A stretch of 64,000 nt of DNA from JAQWBS01 sp047975765 (GCA_047975765.1 JBKEEF010000002.1:124001-188000), one strand, 5' to 3'. Shown: positions 1 to 8,840, counted from the stretch's first letter. Notes: generated by a model from the sequence alone, not told the origin. Made by a program: numbers and translations.

Positions 1-1672
1 GAGGAGCTTTTGCTGCAACATCTTTGCGAGGCTCAGAAATTGCTTTTGCCATTTCGCCAAGAATATGGATTCTACCTTCATGAGCTTGCGCCAAAGCAGT
101 TTCCATAATTTCTTTTGTGATAGATGTAATTTTAATGTCCATTTGAAGTGCTGTAATACCATCTGTTGTACCAGCCACTTTAAAGTCCATATCCCCAAGA
201 TGATCTTCATCACCAAGAATATCTGTCAAAACAGAAAAACGACCATCTTCTTCTTTAATCAAACCCATTGCAATACCTGCAACTGGTTTTTTCAAAGGAA
301 CACCAGCAGCTTGAAGAGACATCGTTGTTCCACAAACAGTTGCCATTGAAGAAGAACCATTAGATTCCATAATTTCAGAAACAACACGCAAAGTGTATGG
401 GAATACTTCTGTGTCTTTTGGAAGCATTGGGTTGATTGCACGCCAAGCTAATTTTCCATGGCCAATTTCACGTCTACCTGGAGCACCATAACGACCACAT
501 TCACCAACTGAGAATGGAGGGAAGTTGTAGTTAAGCATAAATGCTTGTTTTGTTTCAGGGAAAAGACCATCAACAATTTGAGCGCCATCAGCAGTTCCAA
601 GGGTTGTCACAACAAGAGCTTGGGTTTCACCACGTGTGAACAAAGCAGAACCATGAGCTTCTGGAAGCAAGTCTACTTGACATTCAATTGGACGAACTGT
701 TTTTGTGTCACGAGCATCAATACGTTTGCCAGTTGTCAAAACTTTTTCACGAACAACATTACTCATCAATTTTTCTAAAACATCACCAATATAGCGAACT
801 TGAAGTGCATCTTCAGCATCAATGGAAGCCTTTGCTTCTTCGCAAGCTTCGCCAACAAGTTTTCCACGTTTTTGTTTATCTGTTTCATTGAAAGCAACTT
901 CAAATTTTGCTCTGAATTTTTTAGCAACAACTTCAAACAACTCATCAAATTCTTTAGGGAATTTAGGAGCTTCCCAAGCAGGTTTACCTGCTTCTTTTTT
1001 GAACTCTTCAATCATTTTGATAACTGGTTGGAAACCATTGAAACCAAACATAACAGCATCAAGCATAATCTTTTCGCTAAGTTCTTGAGCTTCTGATTCA
1101 ACCATCAAAACGCCTTCTGTTGTACCAGCAACAACAAGTTCCAAATCAGAAGTTGCGATTTGTTCCAAAGTTGGGTTCAAAATGAATTCGCCGTCTTTAT
1201 AGCCAATTTTTGCAGCAGCAATAGGTCCCAAGAAAGGGATACCTGAAATTGCCAATGCAGCAGAAGCAGCAACCATTGCTACAACATCTGAATCGCTTTT
1301 TTGGTCATGAGAAAGAACGGTACAAACAACTTGTACTTCATTTCTAAATGCGTCAGGGAACAAAGGTCTGATAGGTCTATCAATCAAACGAGAAATAAGC
1401 GTTTCTCTTTCACTAGCCTTGCCTTCTCTTTTCATAAATCCACCAGGGATTTTACCTGTTGCATAATATTTTTCTTGATAGTTAACTGTCAAAGGAAAGA
1501 AATCTTGATCTGCCTTCGCTTCTTTTGCCGCTACCACTGTCGCATGCACAACTGTTTCACCATAAGTCGCAATTACCGAACCAGTAGCCTGTCTTGCGAT
1601 TTTGCCTGTTTCCAGAACTAATTTGCGTCCAGCCCATTCAATCTCTTTTTTGGACACATTAAAATTAATCAT
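1..1672 (-). CDS. pnp: Polyribonucleotide nucleotidyltransferase, 3'-truncated by window edge
   Basis: PNPase is the phosphorolytic 3'-5' exoribonuclease of the cytoplasm and the RNA degradosome. About 557 codons are present, read on the minus strand from an ATG at 1672-1670. They cover the first RNase PH core, the alpha-helical linker and the second RNase PH core; the C-terminal KH and S1 domains lie beyond position 1. The second core shows GETQALV and the hallmark DHLGDMDFKVAGT near residue 494, which carries catalytic Asp residues. The N terminus has the expected RQATGSV and RPIRPLFP motifs. It follows rpsO with a hairpin between them, the classic truB-rpsO-pnp order. Nothing looks disrupted in the visible part. 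Confidence 0.97.
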   Translation of the reverse strand, partial: MINFNVSKKEIEWAGRKLVLETGKIARQATGSVIATYGETVVHATVVAAKEAKADQDFFPLTVNYQEKYYATGKIPGGFMKREGKASERETLISRLIDRPIRPLFPDAFRNEVQVVCTVLSHDQKSDSDVVAMVAASAALAISGIPFLGPIAAAKIGYKDGEFILNPTLEQIATSDLELVVAGTTEGVLMVESEAQELSEKIMLDAVMFGFNGFQPVIKMIEEFKKEAGKPAWEAPKFPKEFDELFEVVAKKFRAKFEVAFNETDKQKRGKLVGEACEEAKASIDAEDALQVRYIGDVLEKLMSNVVREKVLTTGKRIDARDTKTVRPIECQVDLLPEAHGSALFTRGETQALVVTTLGTADGAQIVDGLFPETKQAFMLNYNFPPFSVGECGRYGAPGRREIGHGKLAWRAINPMLPKDTEVFPYTLRVVSEIMESNGSSSMATVCGTTMSLQAAGVPLKKPVAGIAMGLIKEEDGRFSVLTDILGDEDHLGDMDFKVAGTTDGITALQMDIKITSITKEIMETALAQAHEGRIHILGEMAKAISEPRKDVAAKAP

Positions 1673-1743
1673 ATTATTTCCTTTCCTCTTTTTAACATCT
1701 CTTAAATTTAAATTTCATCTATTCATCTTTTGTAAAAAATATT

Positions 1744-1771
1744 TGTGCGGAGGAAAACCCCCGCACAAAAA
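1744..1771 (-). terminator. Hairpin between rpsO and pnp
   Basis: On the minus strand TGTGCGG pairs with CCGCACA around a short pyrimidine-rich loop, followed by AT-rich sequence. It could terminate rpsO partially, or be the RNase III-type processing hairpin known between rpsO and pnp in other bacteria. Which applies cannot be told from sequence. Confidence 0.6.
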
Positions 1772-1777
1772 CTAATT

Positions 1778-2047
1778 TTATCTACGAATGTTGAGTTTCG
1801 CGATAACTTCTTGGTATCTTGATTCGTCATTAGCTTTCAAGTAGTCAAGAAGTCTACGACGTTTACCAACCATTTGCATCAAACCAACGCGTGAGTGGTT
1901 ATCTTTCTTATGAACATTGAAGTGTTCAATAAGAGAATTGATTCTGTATGTCCAAATTGCAATTTGAACTTCAGGGCAACCAGTATCATTTGCTGTTCTA
2001 CCGAAATTTTTGAAAATTTCTTCTTTTTGTTCTTTAGTAATCGACAT
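1778..2047 (-). CDS. rpsO: 30S ribosomal protein S15
   Basis: S15 is a primary 16S rRNA-binding protein of the small-subunit platform. The 89-residue product is the normal family length. It has the conserved GCPEVQIA segment near residue 23, then HxKDNHSR and GLMQMVGKRRRLLDYL, the rRNA-contacting helices. It lies 17 bp downstream of truB and upstream of pnp on the same strand, so the three genes are probably cotranscribed. S15 autoregulates its own translation in several bacteria; no leader structure was identified here. Confidence 0.97.
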   Translation of the reverse strand: MSITKEQKEEIFKNFGRTANDTGCPEVQIAIWTYRINSLIEHFNVHKKDNHSRVGLMQMVGKRRRLLDYLKANDESRYQEVIAKLNIRR

Positions 2048-2064
2048 CTTTTTTTCCTTATTAA

Positions 2065-2976
2065 TTATAAATTAAACACTCGAAGTGGCGATATCCGAGA
2101 TACGTCCACCCCAACAATCGCTACCAAAACACCTTCAAACATGGCCACAACTTCCTTCCCGACAAAATCATCAACTTGATAATTCTTAGGAGAAATTTTC
2201 TGACCCTGCCTCAGTTTGGCAGCATCCACTTCCGAAACGGCAATCACCGCGATGTCGCGCAGAGATGTCTCTATCGGGAGCAAAACTTTTGCAAGTTCTT
2301 CTTTGTACTCTATTTTTTTTATTTTATCTAGTAAAATATTATCAGCAGAACTAAATATTCCACACTTTGTTCGCCTAAGTTCAAGCAAATAGCCAAGTGT
2401 ACCCAAACTTTTAGCTAAATCCTTTCCCAAAGTTCTCACATAAGTTCCTTTAGAACAAGCAACTCTAAATTTTGCTTGATGATTCGCAAATTCTTCTAAA
2501 AGCTCCAATTCATAAATTTCAACTTCTCGTTCTGGCATATCCACTTCCTCGCCTTTACGAGCCAAATCATAGGCACGTTGTCCATTGATTTTAATTGCTG
2601 AAAAAGCAGAAGGGATTTGTTTAATTGTACCAACAAAATTGGGAATTTCTTTTAAAATATCTTCTCTTGAAGGAAACACATCAGATTCAGCAACAATTTC
2701 ACCTTCAGTATCATCTGTTGAGGTCTCTTTCCCCCATTGAATGATAAATTCATATTCCTTATCACCATCTGTTACATAAGGAATGAGTTTTGTGGCTTCT
2801 CCAAAAGCAATTGGCAAAACACCCGTTGCAAAAGGATCTAGCGTTCCAGTATGTCCATTTTTATTCGCATTAAAAATACGACGGGTTATATTTACAACTG
2901 CATTTGAGGTAATATCCCTTGGTTTGTCTATAATCAACCAACCATTAATATCCTCACCTTTTTTCTTTCTTGCCAT
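2065..2976 (-). CDS. truB: tRNA pseudouridine(55) synthase TruB
   Basis: TruB isomerises U55 to pseudouridine in the T arm of tRNAs. The 303-residue protein opens with GWLIIDKP, the usual start of the catalytic domain. It has HTGTLDPFATGVLP with catalytic Asp at about residue 47, then the RAYDLAR and CSKGTYVRTL motifs. The C-terminal 60 residues match the small PUA-like end of bacterial TruB. It is first in a truB-rpsO-pnp unit. In many proteobacteria this unit continues directly from rbfA, but here rbfA ends at 16195 on the opposite strand. Confidence 0.96.
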   Translation of the reverse strand: MARKKKGEDINGWLIIDKPRDITSNAVVNITRRIFNANKNGHTGTLDPFATGVLPIAFGEATKLIPYVTDGDKEYEFIIQWGKETSTDDTEGEIVAESDVFPSREDILKEIPNFVGTIKQIPSAFSAIKINGQRAYDLARKGEEVDMPEREVEIYELELLEEFANHQAKFRVACSKGTYVRTLGKDLAKSLGTLGYLLELRRTKCGIFSSADNILLDKIKKIEYKEELAKVLLPIETSLRDIAVIAVSEVDAAKLRQGQKISPKNYQVDDFVGKEVVAMFEGVLVAIVGVDVSRISPLRVFNL

Positions 2977-3103
2977 AAATTCAGTCTCTTATAAATCAAT
3001 AAATTTGCTTTCTTATAACAGAAAGATAAAATTTAGACAATAAATTTCAAAAAAAATTGACATTTCATTTTTTACGAGTCATAATGGGCTCACTTTATGA
3101 ATT

Positions 3104-3553
3104 ATGAATTTATTATTACTTATATATAACCCTCTAAAATATTTAATTATGGGAACAATATTTCTTTTAGCGTTCACCGCTATCGTTTCCCTTTTTCTAT
3201 TAGCTTTGCTAATCGGAATTTTAGGGAAAAGAAACAAAATAACAAAAGTCGCTTTTTTGACACTATATGTCTTAGCAACTTTATTTGTTAGTGGATACGC
3301 TTTCAACGCTCTTCTTGAATATAATGTGGCTTTTGCACCAATAATGAGACTACTTCTGTCTTTTGCTGCCTTTGGTGTTGGTGTTGGAGCTTCTTGTCTC
3401 ATTTATCTACAGGCTGCTATTTTAGCCGATGTTAGTAAAGACAAGCTGAAAGAAAATTTGAAAGCTTATATCGAAAAAATAAGTCTACCTACAGTCAACA
3501 TTTCTCAAACAACTGGGAAATTTGTAAGGATGGCTTATAGTCTGTTTCTTTAA
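3104..3553 (+). CDS. Small membrane protein of unknown function
   Basis: I do not recognise this 149-residue protein. It has an N-terminal hydrophobic stretch (about residues 14-42), a second at about 48-66 and a third at about 82-108, so three transmembrane helices are likely. A short hydrophilic Lys-rich tail follows (KDKLKENLKAYIEK). There is no clear Shine-Dalgarno before the ATG, so the start is uncertain; a start at M16 would still keep three helices. It is divergent from truB, and a strong intrinsic terminator follows its stop, so it is probably expressed alone. Confidence 0.6.
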   Translation: MNLLLLIYNPLKYLIMGTIFLLAFTAIVSLFLLALLIGILGKRNKITKVAFLTLYVLATLFVSGYAFNALLEYNVAFAPIMRLLLSFAAFGVGVGASCLIYLQAAILADVSKDKLKENLKAYIEKISLPTVNISQTTGKFVRMAYSLFL

Positions 3554-3617
3554 GAAACAGCAAAACTTTAAAAAAGAAACTCCGCGATATCAGGCGCCGA
3601 GTTTCTTTTTTTTGTTT
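3542..3617 (+). terminator. Palindrome plus intrinsic terminator
   Basis: A perfect 9+1+9 palindrome (CTGTTTCTT/AAGAAACAG, 3542-3560) overlaps the stop codon of the preceding gene. It is followed by a stem AAAGAAACTC/GAGTTTCTTT (3573-3608) with GCG/CGC continuing inside, then a T run. The two hairpins share the GTTTCTT / AAGAAAC arms and could pair alternatively. Confidence 0.8.
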
Positions 3618-3641
3618 TAAATTATGAATTTTAGAAATTAT

Positions 3642-3783
3642 GCATTAGCTCGCTATACCAAAAAAACCAGAGAATGAGAGAGATAATAAGAATTGAGGAA
3701 TTTTGTGAGGAATGTACACACAAGTACATGACCGAACAAAATATCTGAAAATTCTGTATTAGCTCGCCATTATATGAGTTTTA
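3642..3783 (-). repeat. Degenerate intergenic repeat element after the SDR gene
   Basis: Two near-identical 15-mers bound this stretch: GCATTAGCTCGCTAT at 3642-3656 and GTATTAGCTCGCCAT at 3756-3770. Positions 3671-3700 match 60202-60231 at about 25 of 30 bases by eye. A small hairpin ATGTAC/GTACAT lies at 3712-3729. The element ends at the stop codon of a minus-strand gene, as do the better copies at 34446 and 60241. It looks like a diverged member of a dispersed 3'-UTR repeat family. Confidence 0.45.
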
Positions 3784-4548
3784 TTATGCCTTCTCTGGAA
3801 GACGACAATAAATCTTATCACTTATCTTATTTGGTAAAATTGAGAGAAACCATGTTGAAAGCCTTAAGTACCAAGGAAAAGCAATAATCGCTTTTTTCTT
3901 ATTTAAACCTTTTGAAATAACCTTTGCAGCTTCATCAATTTCCAAAATTCCTGGCATTGCACAAGTATTTTGATCTGTAATTCTAGATTTCACAAACCCC
4001 GGACAAATCACTGTCACATTAATCCCTATTGGCATCAACTTCACTCTTTGTGCTTCCCCCCAAGCTTTCACACAAGCTTTGGAAGCGCTATAATCAGGGC
4101 ATGTACAAAGTCCGTGATATCCAGCAATAGATGAAACAATTGCTAAAGTTTTATCCTTGGCTTTTTTATTTTTCTTAAAAGCTTCAATTGCGGGCAAGGA
4201 TGTGTTCAAAACACCATAAATATTCACATCAAAAGTTTGATATGTGGCCTCATGAGAATCATCACAAGTCCCGATTCCCGCATTCGCCACCACCAAATCC
4301 AACGCAGATTTCTTATCGCATTTCTCAACCCAAGCAAAAGTTTTTTTTCTGTCTGTTACATCCAAAATTTCTTCAAAAACATTTTTACAAAACTTACGAC
4401 ATTCATCAGCAACTTTTTTCAGTCTTGTTTCATTACGTCCACAAAGGAATAGATTTTCTGCACCATTTTGAGCATAAAAAATAGCAAGCCCCTCACCTAT
4501 ACCTGAACTTGCACCCGTAATTAAAATATTTTTATAAAGATTATCCAT
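3784..4548 (-). CDS. Short-chain dehydrogenase/reductase
   Basis: This is an NAD(P)-dependent oxidoreductase of the classical SDR family, 254 residues, the normal length. The Rossmann nucleotide-binding motif TGASSGIG is at about residues 11-18, with CGRN after strand 2 and NAG near residue 89. The catalytic Ser sits in VSSIAG and the YSASK motif supplies the Tyr and Lys. The proline-glycine motif ICPGFV follows. The C terminus carries a hydrophobic stretch (WYLRLSTWFLSILP) that may associate with membrane. Substrate cannot be assigned. It is a single gene, convergent with the small membrane protein and divergent from yicC. Confidence 0.88.
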   Translation of the reverse strand: MDNLYKNILITGASSGIGEGLAIFYAQNGAENLFLCGRNETRLKKVADECRKFCKNVFEEILDVTDRKKTFAWVEKCDKKSALDLVVANAGIGTCDDSHEATYQTFDVNIYGVLNTSLPAIEAFKKNKKAKDKTLAIVSSIAGYHGLCTCPDYSASKACVKAWGEAQRVKLMPIGINVTVICPGFVKSRITDQNTCAMPGILEIDEAAKVISKGLNKKKAIIAFPWYLRLSTWFLSILPNKISDKIYCRLPEKA

Positions 4549-4626
4549 ATTTGGTATCCTCTAGTAATTTTTTAATGATTTGAGTTTATAATATGGAAAA
4601 TTTATAAAAAAACAAGGAGAGTTATT

Positions 4627-5532
4627 TTGACAATTTCAAGTATGACCGGTTTTACGCAGAAGAACGGCGGAAAGACTTTTGAAAATAAAAACCTCACATG
4701 GTCTTTTGAACTTAAAAGTGTCAATGGTAAAAACATTGATTTAAAACTCAGAACACCATTATGGCTTGGTGACCTTTCAATTCCGATGAGAAATATTCTT
4801 TCAAAACATTTCTATCGCGGAAGTTTCAATGCCTTCCTAGAAATCAATTCGGATAAAAGCGAACAAAATATTAAGGTCAACCAAGAAATTCTTGAGCAAA
4901 TAACTTCAAAGGCACTTGAACTATATAAAAGCAATCCTAATGAAATTGAAAAACCAAGAGCAAGTGATCTTCTAAATGTCAGAGGCGTTATTGAAGTTGA
5001 AGAAAACAAATTAACTGAAGAAGAAACTGTTTTATTGCAAGAATATCTTCTTGCTGACTTTGAAGAAGTGTGCCTTTCACTCAAGACAAGCAGAAATAAC
5101 GAAGGAAAGAAGACCAAAGAAGTTCTTCTGACTATTCTTGAAAAAATTCAAAAAATCACCAACGAAATTGAGGAAATTGCAAATACACTTCCTGAAAAAA
5201 TCAAAGAAAAACTCAATTTGCAGCTCAAAAACTTACTTGAAACAAATGTTAACATCACAGAAGACAGACTTGCACAAGAAATTGTATTTTACATTACCAA
5301 AGCAGATATTAGAGAAGAAATAGATCGCTTAAAACTCCATCTCAAAACAGCACATGAACTGCTTAATAGTGCAGAAGCTGTTGGTAGAAAACTTGATTTT
5401 CTTTGCCAAGAACTCAATCGTGAAGCAAACACGACTTGTTCAAAATCAATTGACATAAACATAACAAACCTCGGAATGGAACTCAAAACACTCATTGAGC
5501 AATTCAGAGAACAAATTCAAAATATAGAATAA
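4627..5532 (+). CDS. yicC: YicC/YloC family endoribonuclease
   Basis: The YicC family acts in RNA turnover; family members have been reported as endoribonucleases. The 301-residue protein has the diagnostic start SSMTGF, an N-terminal YicC domain and a C-terminal DUF1732-type domain ending with KSIDINITNLGMELKTLIEQFREQIQNIE-like sequence. The start is a TTG at 4627: AAGGAGA lies about 6 bp upstream and an earlier ATG is absent, while starting at the next ATG would cut into the conserved SSMTGF. It is 13 bp upstream of gmk, the standard yicC-gmk arrangement. Confidence 0.93.
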   Translation: MTISSMTGFTQKNGGKTFENKNLTWSFELKSVNGKNIDLKLRTPLWLGDLSIPMRNILSKHFYRGSFNAFLEINSDKSEQNIKVNQEILEQITSKALELYKSNPNEIEKPRASDLLNVRGVIEVEENKLTEEETVLLQEYLLADFEEVCLSLKTSRNNEGKKTKEVLLTILEKIQKITNEIEEIANTLPEKIKEKLNLQLKNLLETNVNITEDRLAQEIVFYITKADIREEIDRLKLHLKTAHELLNSAEAVGRKLDFLCQELNREANTTCSKSIDINITNLGMELKTLIEQFREQIQNIE

Positions 5533-5545
5533 AAGGAAAAACAAA

Positions 5546-6220
5546 ATGAAAGATGTAGCTGAATATTTAAGAAAGACCCGACGTGGTGCGATGTTTATTT
5601 TTGATGGACTTTCTGGTTCAGGCAAAAACACCGTTATTGAAAAGCTTATCAAGCAAGATAAAAATTTGAAATTTTCAATTTCTGTTACAAACCGCCCAAT
5701 GAGAGAAGGCGAAAAAGAAGGCGTTAACTATTACTATGTAACGGATGAAAAATATAATGACCTTCTTTCTCAAGAAGCTTTCTACGAGCACGTTGAATCA
5801 GATTATGGCAACAAATATGGCACACTTCGTTCAGAAGTAGAAAATTTTTTGAAAGTTGGACAAGATGTTCTTTTTGATCTCGATTTTCCTGGCATTGTCC
5901 AACTCAAAGGAAAAGCTGGTGATGATGTAGTAACAATTGGACTTCTTCCTCCGTCTATCAGAACCTTGAAAGACAGATTGGTTAATCGTGGCGATGATAT
6001 AGCAACCATCAAAAAAAGAATGAAAGCTTTTAGAACTCGCCTTTCTTATATCAGTGGCTATGACTATGTCGTTGTGAATGACAATATTGAAGACACTGTT
6101 GCAAAAGTTCAAAGAATTATTTCTGGTGAAAGAATGAAAAGGGTTCGTCAAATCGGACTCCCTGTCTTCATGAAAGATTTGTTTGATGAGCTTGGTGAAA
6201 TTTTAAACGAAGCTGAATAA
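5546..6220 (+). CDS. gmk: Guanylate kinase with altered Walker A
   Basis: Guanylate kinase phosphorylates GMP to GDP with ATP. The family features are all here: the NRPMREGEKEGVNYYYV GMP-binding segment near residue 51, YGT, DVLFDLDFPG, and the YDYVVVND core followed by a typical C-terminal tail (224 residues, slightly long). The P-loop reads GLSGSGKNT (residues 21-29). The Ser or Thr that normally follows Lys and coordinates magnesium is Asn28 here. The rest is well conserved, so it is likely still a kinase, but the substitution is unusual. A terminator follows, so yicC-gmk is the whole unit. Confidence 0.93.
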   Translation: MKDVAEYLRKTRRGAMFIFDGLSGSGKNTVIEKLIKQDKNLKFSISVTNRPMREGEKEGVNYYYVTDEKYNDLLSQEAFYEHVESDYGNKYGTLRSEVENFLKVGQDVLFDLDFPGIVQLKGKAGDDVVTIGLLPPSIRTLKDRLVNRGDDIATIKKRMKAFRTRLSYISGYDYVVVNDNIEDTVAKVQRIISGERMKRVRQIGLPVFMKDLFDELGEILNEAE

Positions 6221-6254
6221 AAAAAGAACCCCGATTTTTATGTCGGGGTTTTCT
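6221..6254 (+). terminator. Intrinsic terminator, gmk / Sel1-gene convergent
   Basis: Stem AACCCCGA (6227-6234) pairs with TCGGGGTT (6243-6250), flanked by an A run and a T-rich run. It can serve both the plus-strand gmk and the convergent minus-strand gene ending at 6256. Confidence 0.9.
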
Positions 6255-6255
6255 T

Positions 6256-6813
6256 CTAATTATATAAAATCTTTTCTTTTTGTTCCGTGGTCATCACACC
6301 ATAAACCTTCAAAGCATTCTCATGTGCTTTCTCAACATTGAGTTTTTCTGCCTTTTTATAAAGTTCAAAAGATTTTATTAAATCCTTTTCAACTCCAATT
6401 CCTTTAGCATGCATCCAAGCATAAAGCTCAATTGCTTTAGGGTATCCGGAAGCCACTCTTTTTTCAATTCTTTCTAAATCAAGAGGTAAAACAACTTTTC
6501 TTTGAACTGCTTGCATCGTATTTTTCCATTCATCATTCTCACGGAGTTCTGCAATTTTTTTCATTTTCTCATCTTTATCAAAATTAATGATTTTTCCGTC
6601 GATTTGATTTTCGGTAGGTTGAGAAAGAGCCGCAAACTTTGCCTCATCAAAATCAAGGGTTGGTGTTTCACGGTTTTTAACAAAAACAGGAAGATATCCG
6701 TCATGTGTCGACTTCACGACATCACGGTACATTGAATCCAAACTAACTGCAAAAGCAACATCAGCTGAAAACAAAACGAATATGAATGTAAATAACTTAA
6801 CTAATCTGTGCAT
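6256..6813 (-). CDS. Exported protein with a Sel1-like repeat
   Basis: The 185-residue product starts with a signal peptide (MHRLVKLFTFIFVLFSADVAFA, likely cut after AFA at about residue 22). The middle is hydrophilic. Residues about 124-162 form a single Sel1-like/TPR helical pair: AxELYAWMHAKGIGVEKD followed by KSFELYKKAEKL. Such repeats usually mediate protein contacts, often in the envelope. No enzyme motif is visible. It is divergent from cysK across about 100 bp that contain an 8-bp inverted repeat. The function is unknown. Confidence 0.7.
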   Translation of the reverse strand: MHRLVKLFTFIFVLFSADVAFAVSLDSMYRDVVKSTHDGYLPVFVKNRETPTLDFDEAKFAALSQPTENQIDGKIINFDKDEKMKKIAELRENDEWKNTMQAVQRKVVLPLDLERIEKRVASGYPKAIELYAWMHAKGIGVEKDLIKSFELYKKAEKLNVEKAHENALKVYGVMTTEQKEKILYN

Positions 6814-6834
6814 CTTTATTGTCTTTTAATATTT

Positions 6835-6869
6835 ATTGTAATAATAATCAAATATTGGTAAATTACAAT
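6835..6869. promoter_or_regulatory. Inverted repeat between divergent genes
   Basis: ATTGTAAT (6835-6842) and ATTACAAT (6862-6869) are perfect inverted repeats, 27 bp centre to centre, in the region between the Sel1-type gene and cysK. The layout fits an operator, but in AT-rich DNA chance is a real alternative. Confidence 0.3.
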
Positions 6870-6913
6870 GATAAAAGGTTTTTTTAAACAGCTTATATAA
6901 AAAAGGAAGATTT

Positions 6914-7843
6914 ATGCCAAAAATTTATAATTCTATGCCAGAAATGATAGGCAATACACCACTTCTAAATTTGAAAAAACTTTCTAAAAAATATAAACTA
7001 AAAGCAAATCTTTTAGCAAAGTGTGAATTCTATAATCCACTCTTTTCTGTCAAAGATAGAATTGCTGCAAAAATGCTTGAGAAGGCCGAAAAAAACTTCA
7101 AAATCACAGATGAAACTGTTTTTGTTGAGGCAACATCCGGAAATACGGGCATTGCTCTTTCTGCAATTTGTGCTGCCAAAGGATATAAGCTTGTTATCTT
7201 GATGCCTGAAAATATGTCTAAAGAACGTATCAATTTGATGCGCCATTTTGGTGCGGAAGTTGTTCTCACTCCTAAAGAAGAAGGGATGAGTGGTTCAATC
7301 AAAAAAGCTGAAATGCTTGCTGAAAAAAATCCGAATGTCATTCTTTTAAGACAATTTGAAAACGAAGCTAACCCAGAAGCACATAAGCTCGGAACAGCTA
7401 TGGAAATCATTGAGCAAACTGGCGGTAACATTGACTGTTTCGTTAGCGCTGTCGGAACAGCTGGAACTTTGAATGGCGTTGCTTCAACCATAAAAACGTG
7501 CAATCCAGATTTATATGTTGTTGCTGTTGAACCAAAAGCAAGTGCTGTACTCAACGGTGGCGAAAAAGGCCCTCACAAAATTCCTGGCATTGGCGCAGGA
7601 TTTGTTCCAACTTTTTATGATAAAAGTCTGGTTAATGAAGTTGTCGACATCACAGACAAAGAAGCATGGGAAATGGTTGGTATTGTGGCAAGAACAGAAG
7701 GGCTTCCAATTGGAATTTCCGCAGGGGCAGCTATTTGTGGCGCTCTTAAAATTGCTGCAAAAGAAGAAATGCACGGCAAGAACATCGTTGTCATCCTAGC
7801 TTCTGCGGTTGAACGTTACCTCTCTGTATTATACCAAGATTAA
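6914..7843 (+). CDS. cysK: Cysteine synthase (O-acetylserine sulfhydrylase family)
   Basis: This PLP enzyme makes cysteine from O-acetylserine and sulfide. The 309-residue protein has IGNTPLL near residue 12 and SVKDR with the PLP Lys at about residue 47. The substrate loop TSGNTG is near 78, and the glycine-rich phosphate loop reads VGTAGTLNG instead of the usual GTGGT. ISAGAA near the C terminus places the Ser that contacts the pyridine ring. An AAGGA site lies 8 bp before the ATG. The next gene starts 14 bp later. Cystathionine beta-synthase-like enzymes share this fold, so the exact substrate is less sure than the family. Confidence 0.9.
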   Translation: MPKIYNSMPEMIGNTPLLNLKKLSKKYKLKANLLAKCEFYNPLFSVKDRIAAKMLEKAEKNFKITDETVFVEATSGNTGIALSAICAAKGYKLVILMPENMSKERINLMRHFGAEVVLTPKEEGMSGSIKKAEMLAEKNPNVILLRQFENEANPEAHKLGTAMEIIEQTGGNIDCFVSAVGTAGTLNGVASTIKTCNPDLYVVAVEPKASAVLNGGEKGPHKIPGIGAGFVPTFYDKSLVNEVVDITDKEAWEMVGIVARTEGLPIGISAGAAICGALKIAAKEEMHGKNIVVILASAVERYLSVLYQD

Positions 7844-7857
7844 AAGGTTCAAGATAA

Positions 7858-8769
7858 ATGTTTAATAAAATTACGATTATTGGCATCGGCATGATTGGTT
7901 CATCCATCGCCAGAGTTATTAAAAGAGAAAAACTTGCAAAAAATTTAACTGCTTATGACTCAAATAGAGACTATCTGAGAAAAGCACTTGAACTTGGTAT
8001 TGTTGATGAGATAAATGAAGATGTTGTGGAAGCAGTCAAAGATGCGGAACTCATTATGTATTGCTCTCCAGTTGGCACATATTCTGATATCACAAAAAAT
8101 ATTATGCCGTTTCTTAAAGAAGGAACAATCATCACAGATGTTGGTTCAGTCAAAAAATGTGCTATCCGTGATATTGAAAAATATATTTCAGATGACTCAG
8201 GCGTGATTTTAGTGGCAGGACACCCTGTTGCAGGTATTGAAAAGTCTGGTCCAGAAGTGGGCTTTGCGGAAATGTTTGAGGATAGATGGTTTATTATCAC
8301 ACCATCAGCTCGCTCAACTGAAGAAGCCATCACCCAAGTTTCAAACTTGTGGAGCAAGGCCAAAATGAAAGTGGATATTATGACACCTAAACATCACGAT
8401 AAAGTGATGGCAGCGGTTTCACATCTCCCTCACTTGATTGCTTTTTCAATTGTTGGAACTGTTGCAGATTTGGAAGGCTATGAACAACAAGAAATTATCA
8501 AATACTCTGCGTCAGGTTTTAGAGATTTTACGAGAATTGCAGGTTCAGATCCAACCATGTGGCGTGACATCTTTTTGAACAATAAAGAAACTATTTTAGA
8601 ACTCATTCAAAGATTTGTTGAAGACCTCATTGCCCTACAAAGGAATATCCGCTGGAATGAAGGAGATGAGCTTTTTAGACTCTTTTCTCGCACCCAAAAA
8701 ATCAGAAAAGAAGTAATTGAGGCAAAACAACACCAAATGGAAGAGGAAAAACGCCTCAGCCACAAATAA
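7858..8769 (+). CDS. tyrA: Prephenate/arogenate dehydrogenase
   Basis: This NAD(P)-dependent enzyme performs the oxidative decarboxylation step of tyrosine synthesis. The Rossmann motif GIGMIGSSIA lies at residues 9-18. CSPVG follows near 75, then TDVGSVK near 99. GHPVAGIEKSGP near 121 contains the conserved catalytic His. HDKVMAAVSHLPHL near 182 holds the second conserved His and substrate contacts. At 303 residues it is a stand-alone monofunctional form with no chorismate mutase domain. It sits between cysK and lptG on the same strand. Whether it prefers prephenate or arogenate is not visible. Confidence 0.9.
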   Translation: MFNKITIIGIGMIGSSIARVIKREKLAKNLTAYDSNRDYLRKALELGIVDEINEDVVEAVKDAELIMYCSPVGTYSDITKNIMPFLKEGTIITDVGSVKKCAIRDIEKYISDDSGVILVAGHPVAGIEKSGPEVGFAEMFEDRWFIITPSARSTEEAITQVSNLWSKAKMKVDIMTPKHHDKVMAAVSHLPHLIAFSIVGTVADLEGYEQQEIIKYSASGFRDFTRIAGSDPTMWRDIFLNNKETILELIQRFVEDLIALQRNIRWNEGDELFRLFSRTQKIRKEVIEAKQHQMEEEKRLSHK

Positions 8770-8840
8770 AAAATAAACTTGCCAAATTTGGGATATTTAT
8801 TATAGTCTGTTGCAAAGTTGAATAAGGATTTTGGTTTTTA

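Noticed and set aside
65..1621. Several plus-strand open frames across the first 1.6 kb
   Set aside because: They lie antisense to a continuous, well conserved PNPase frame and show no family features.
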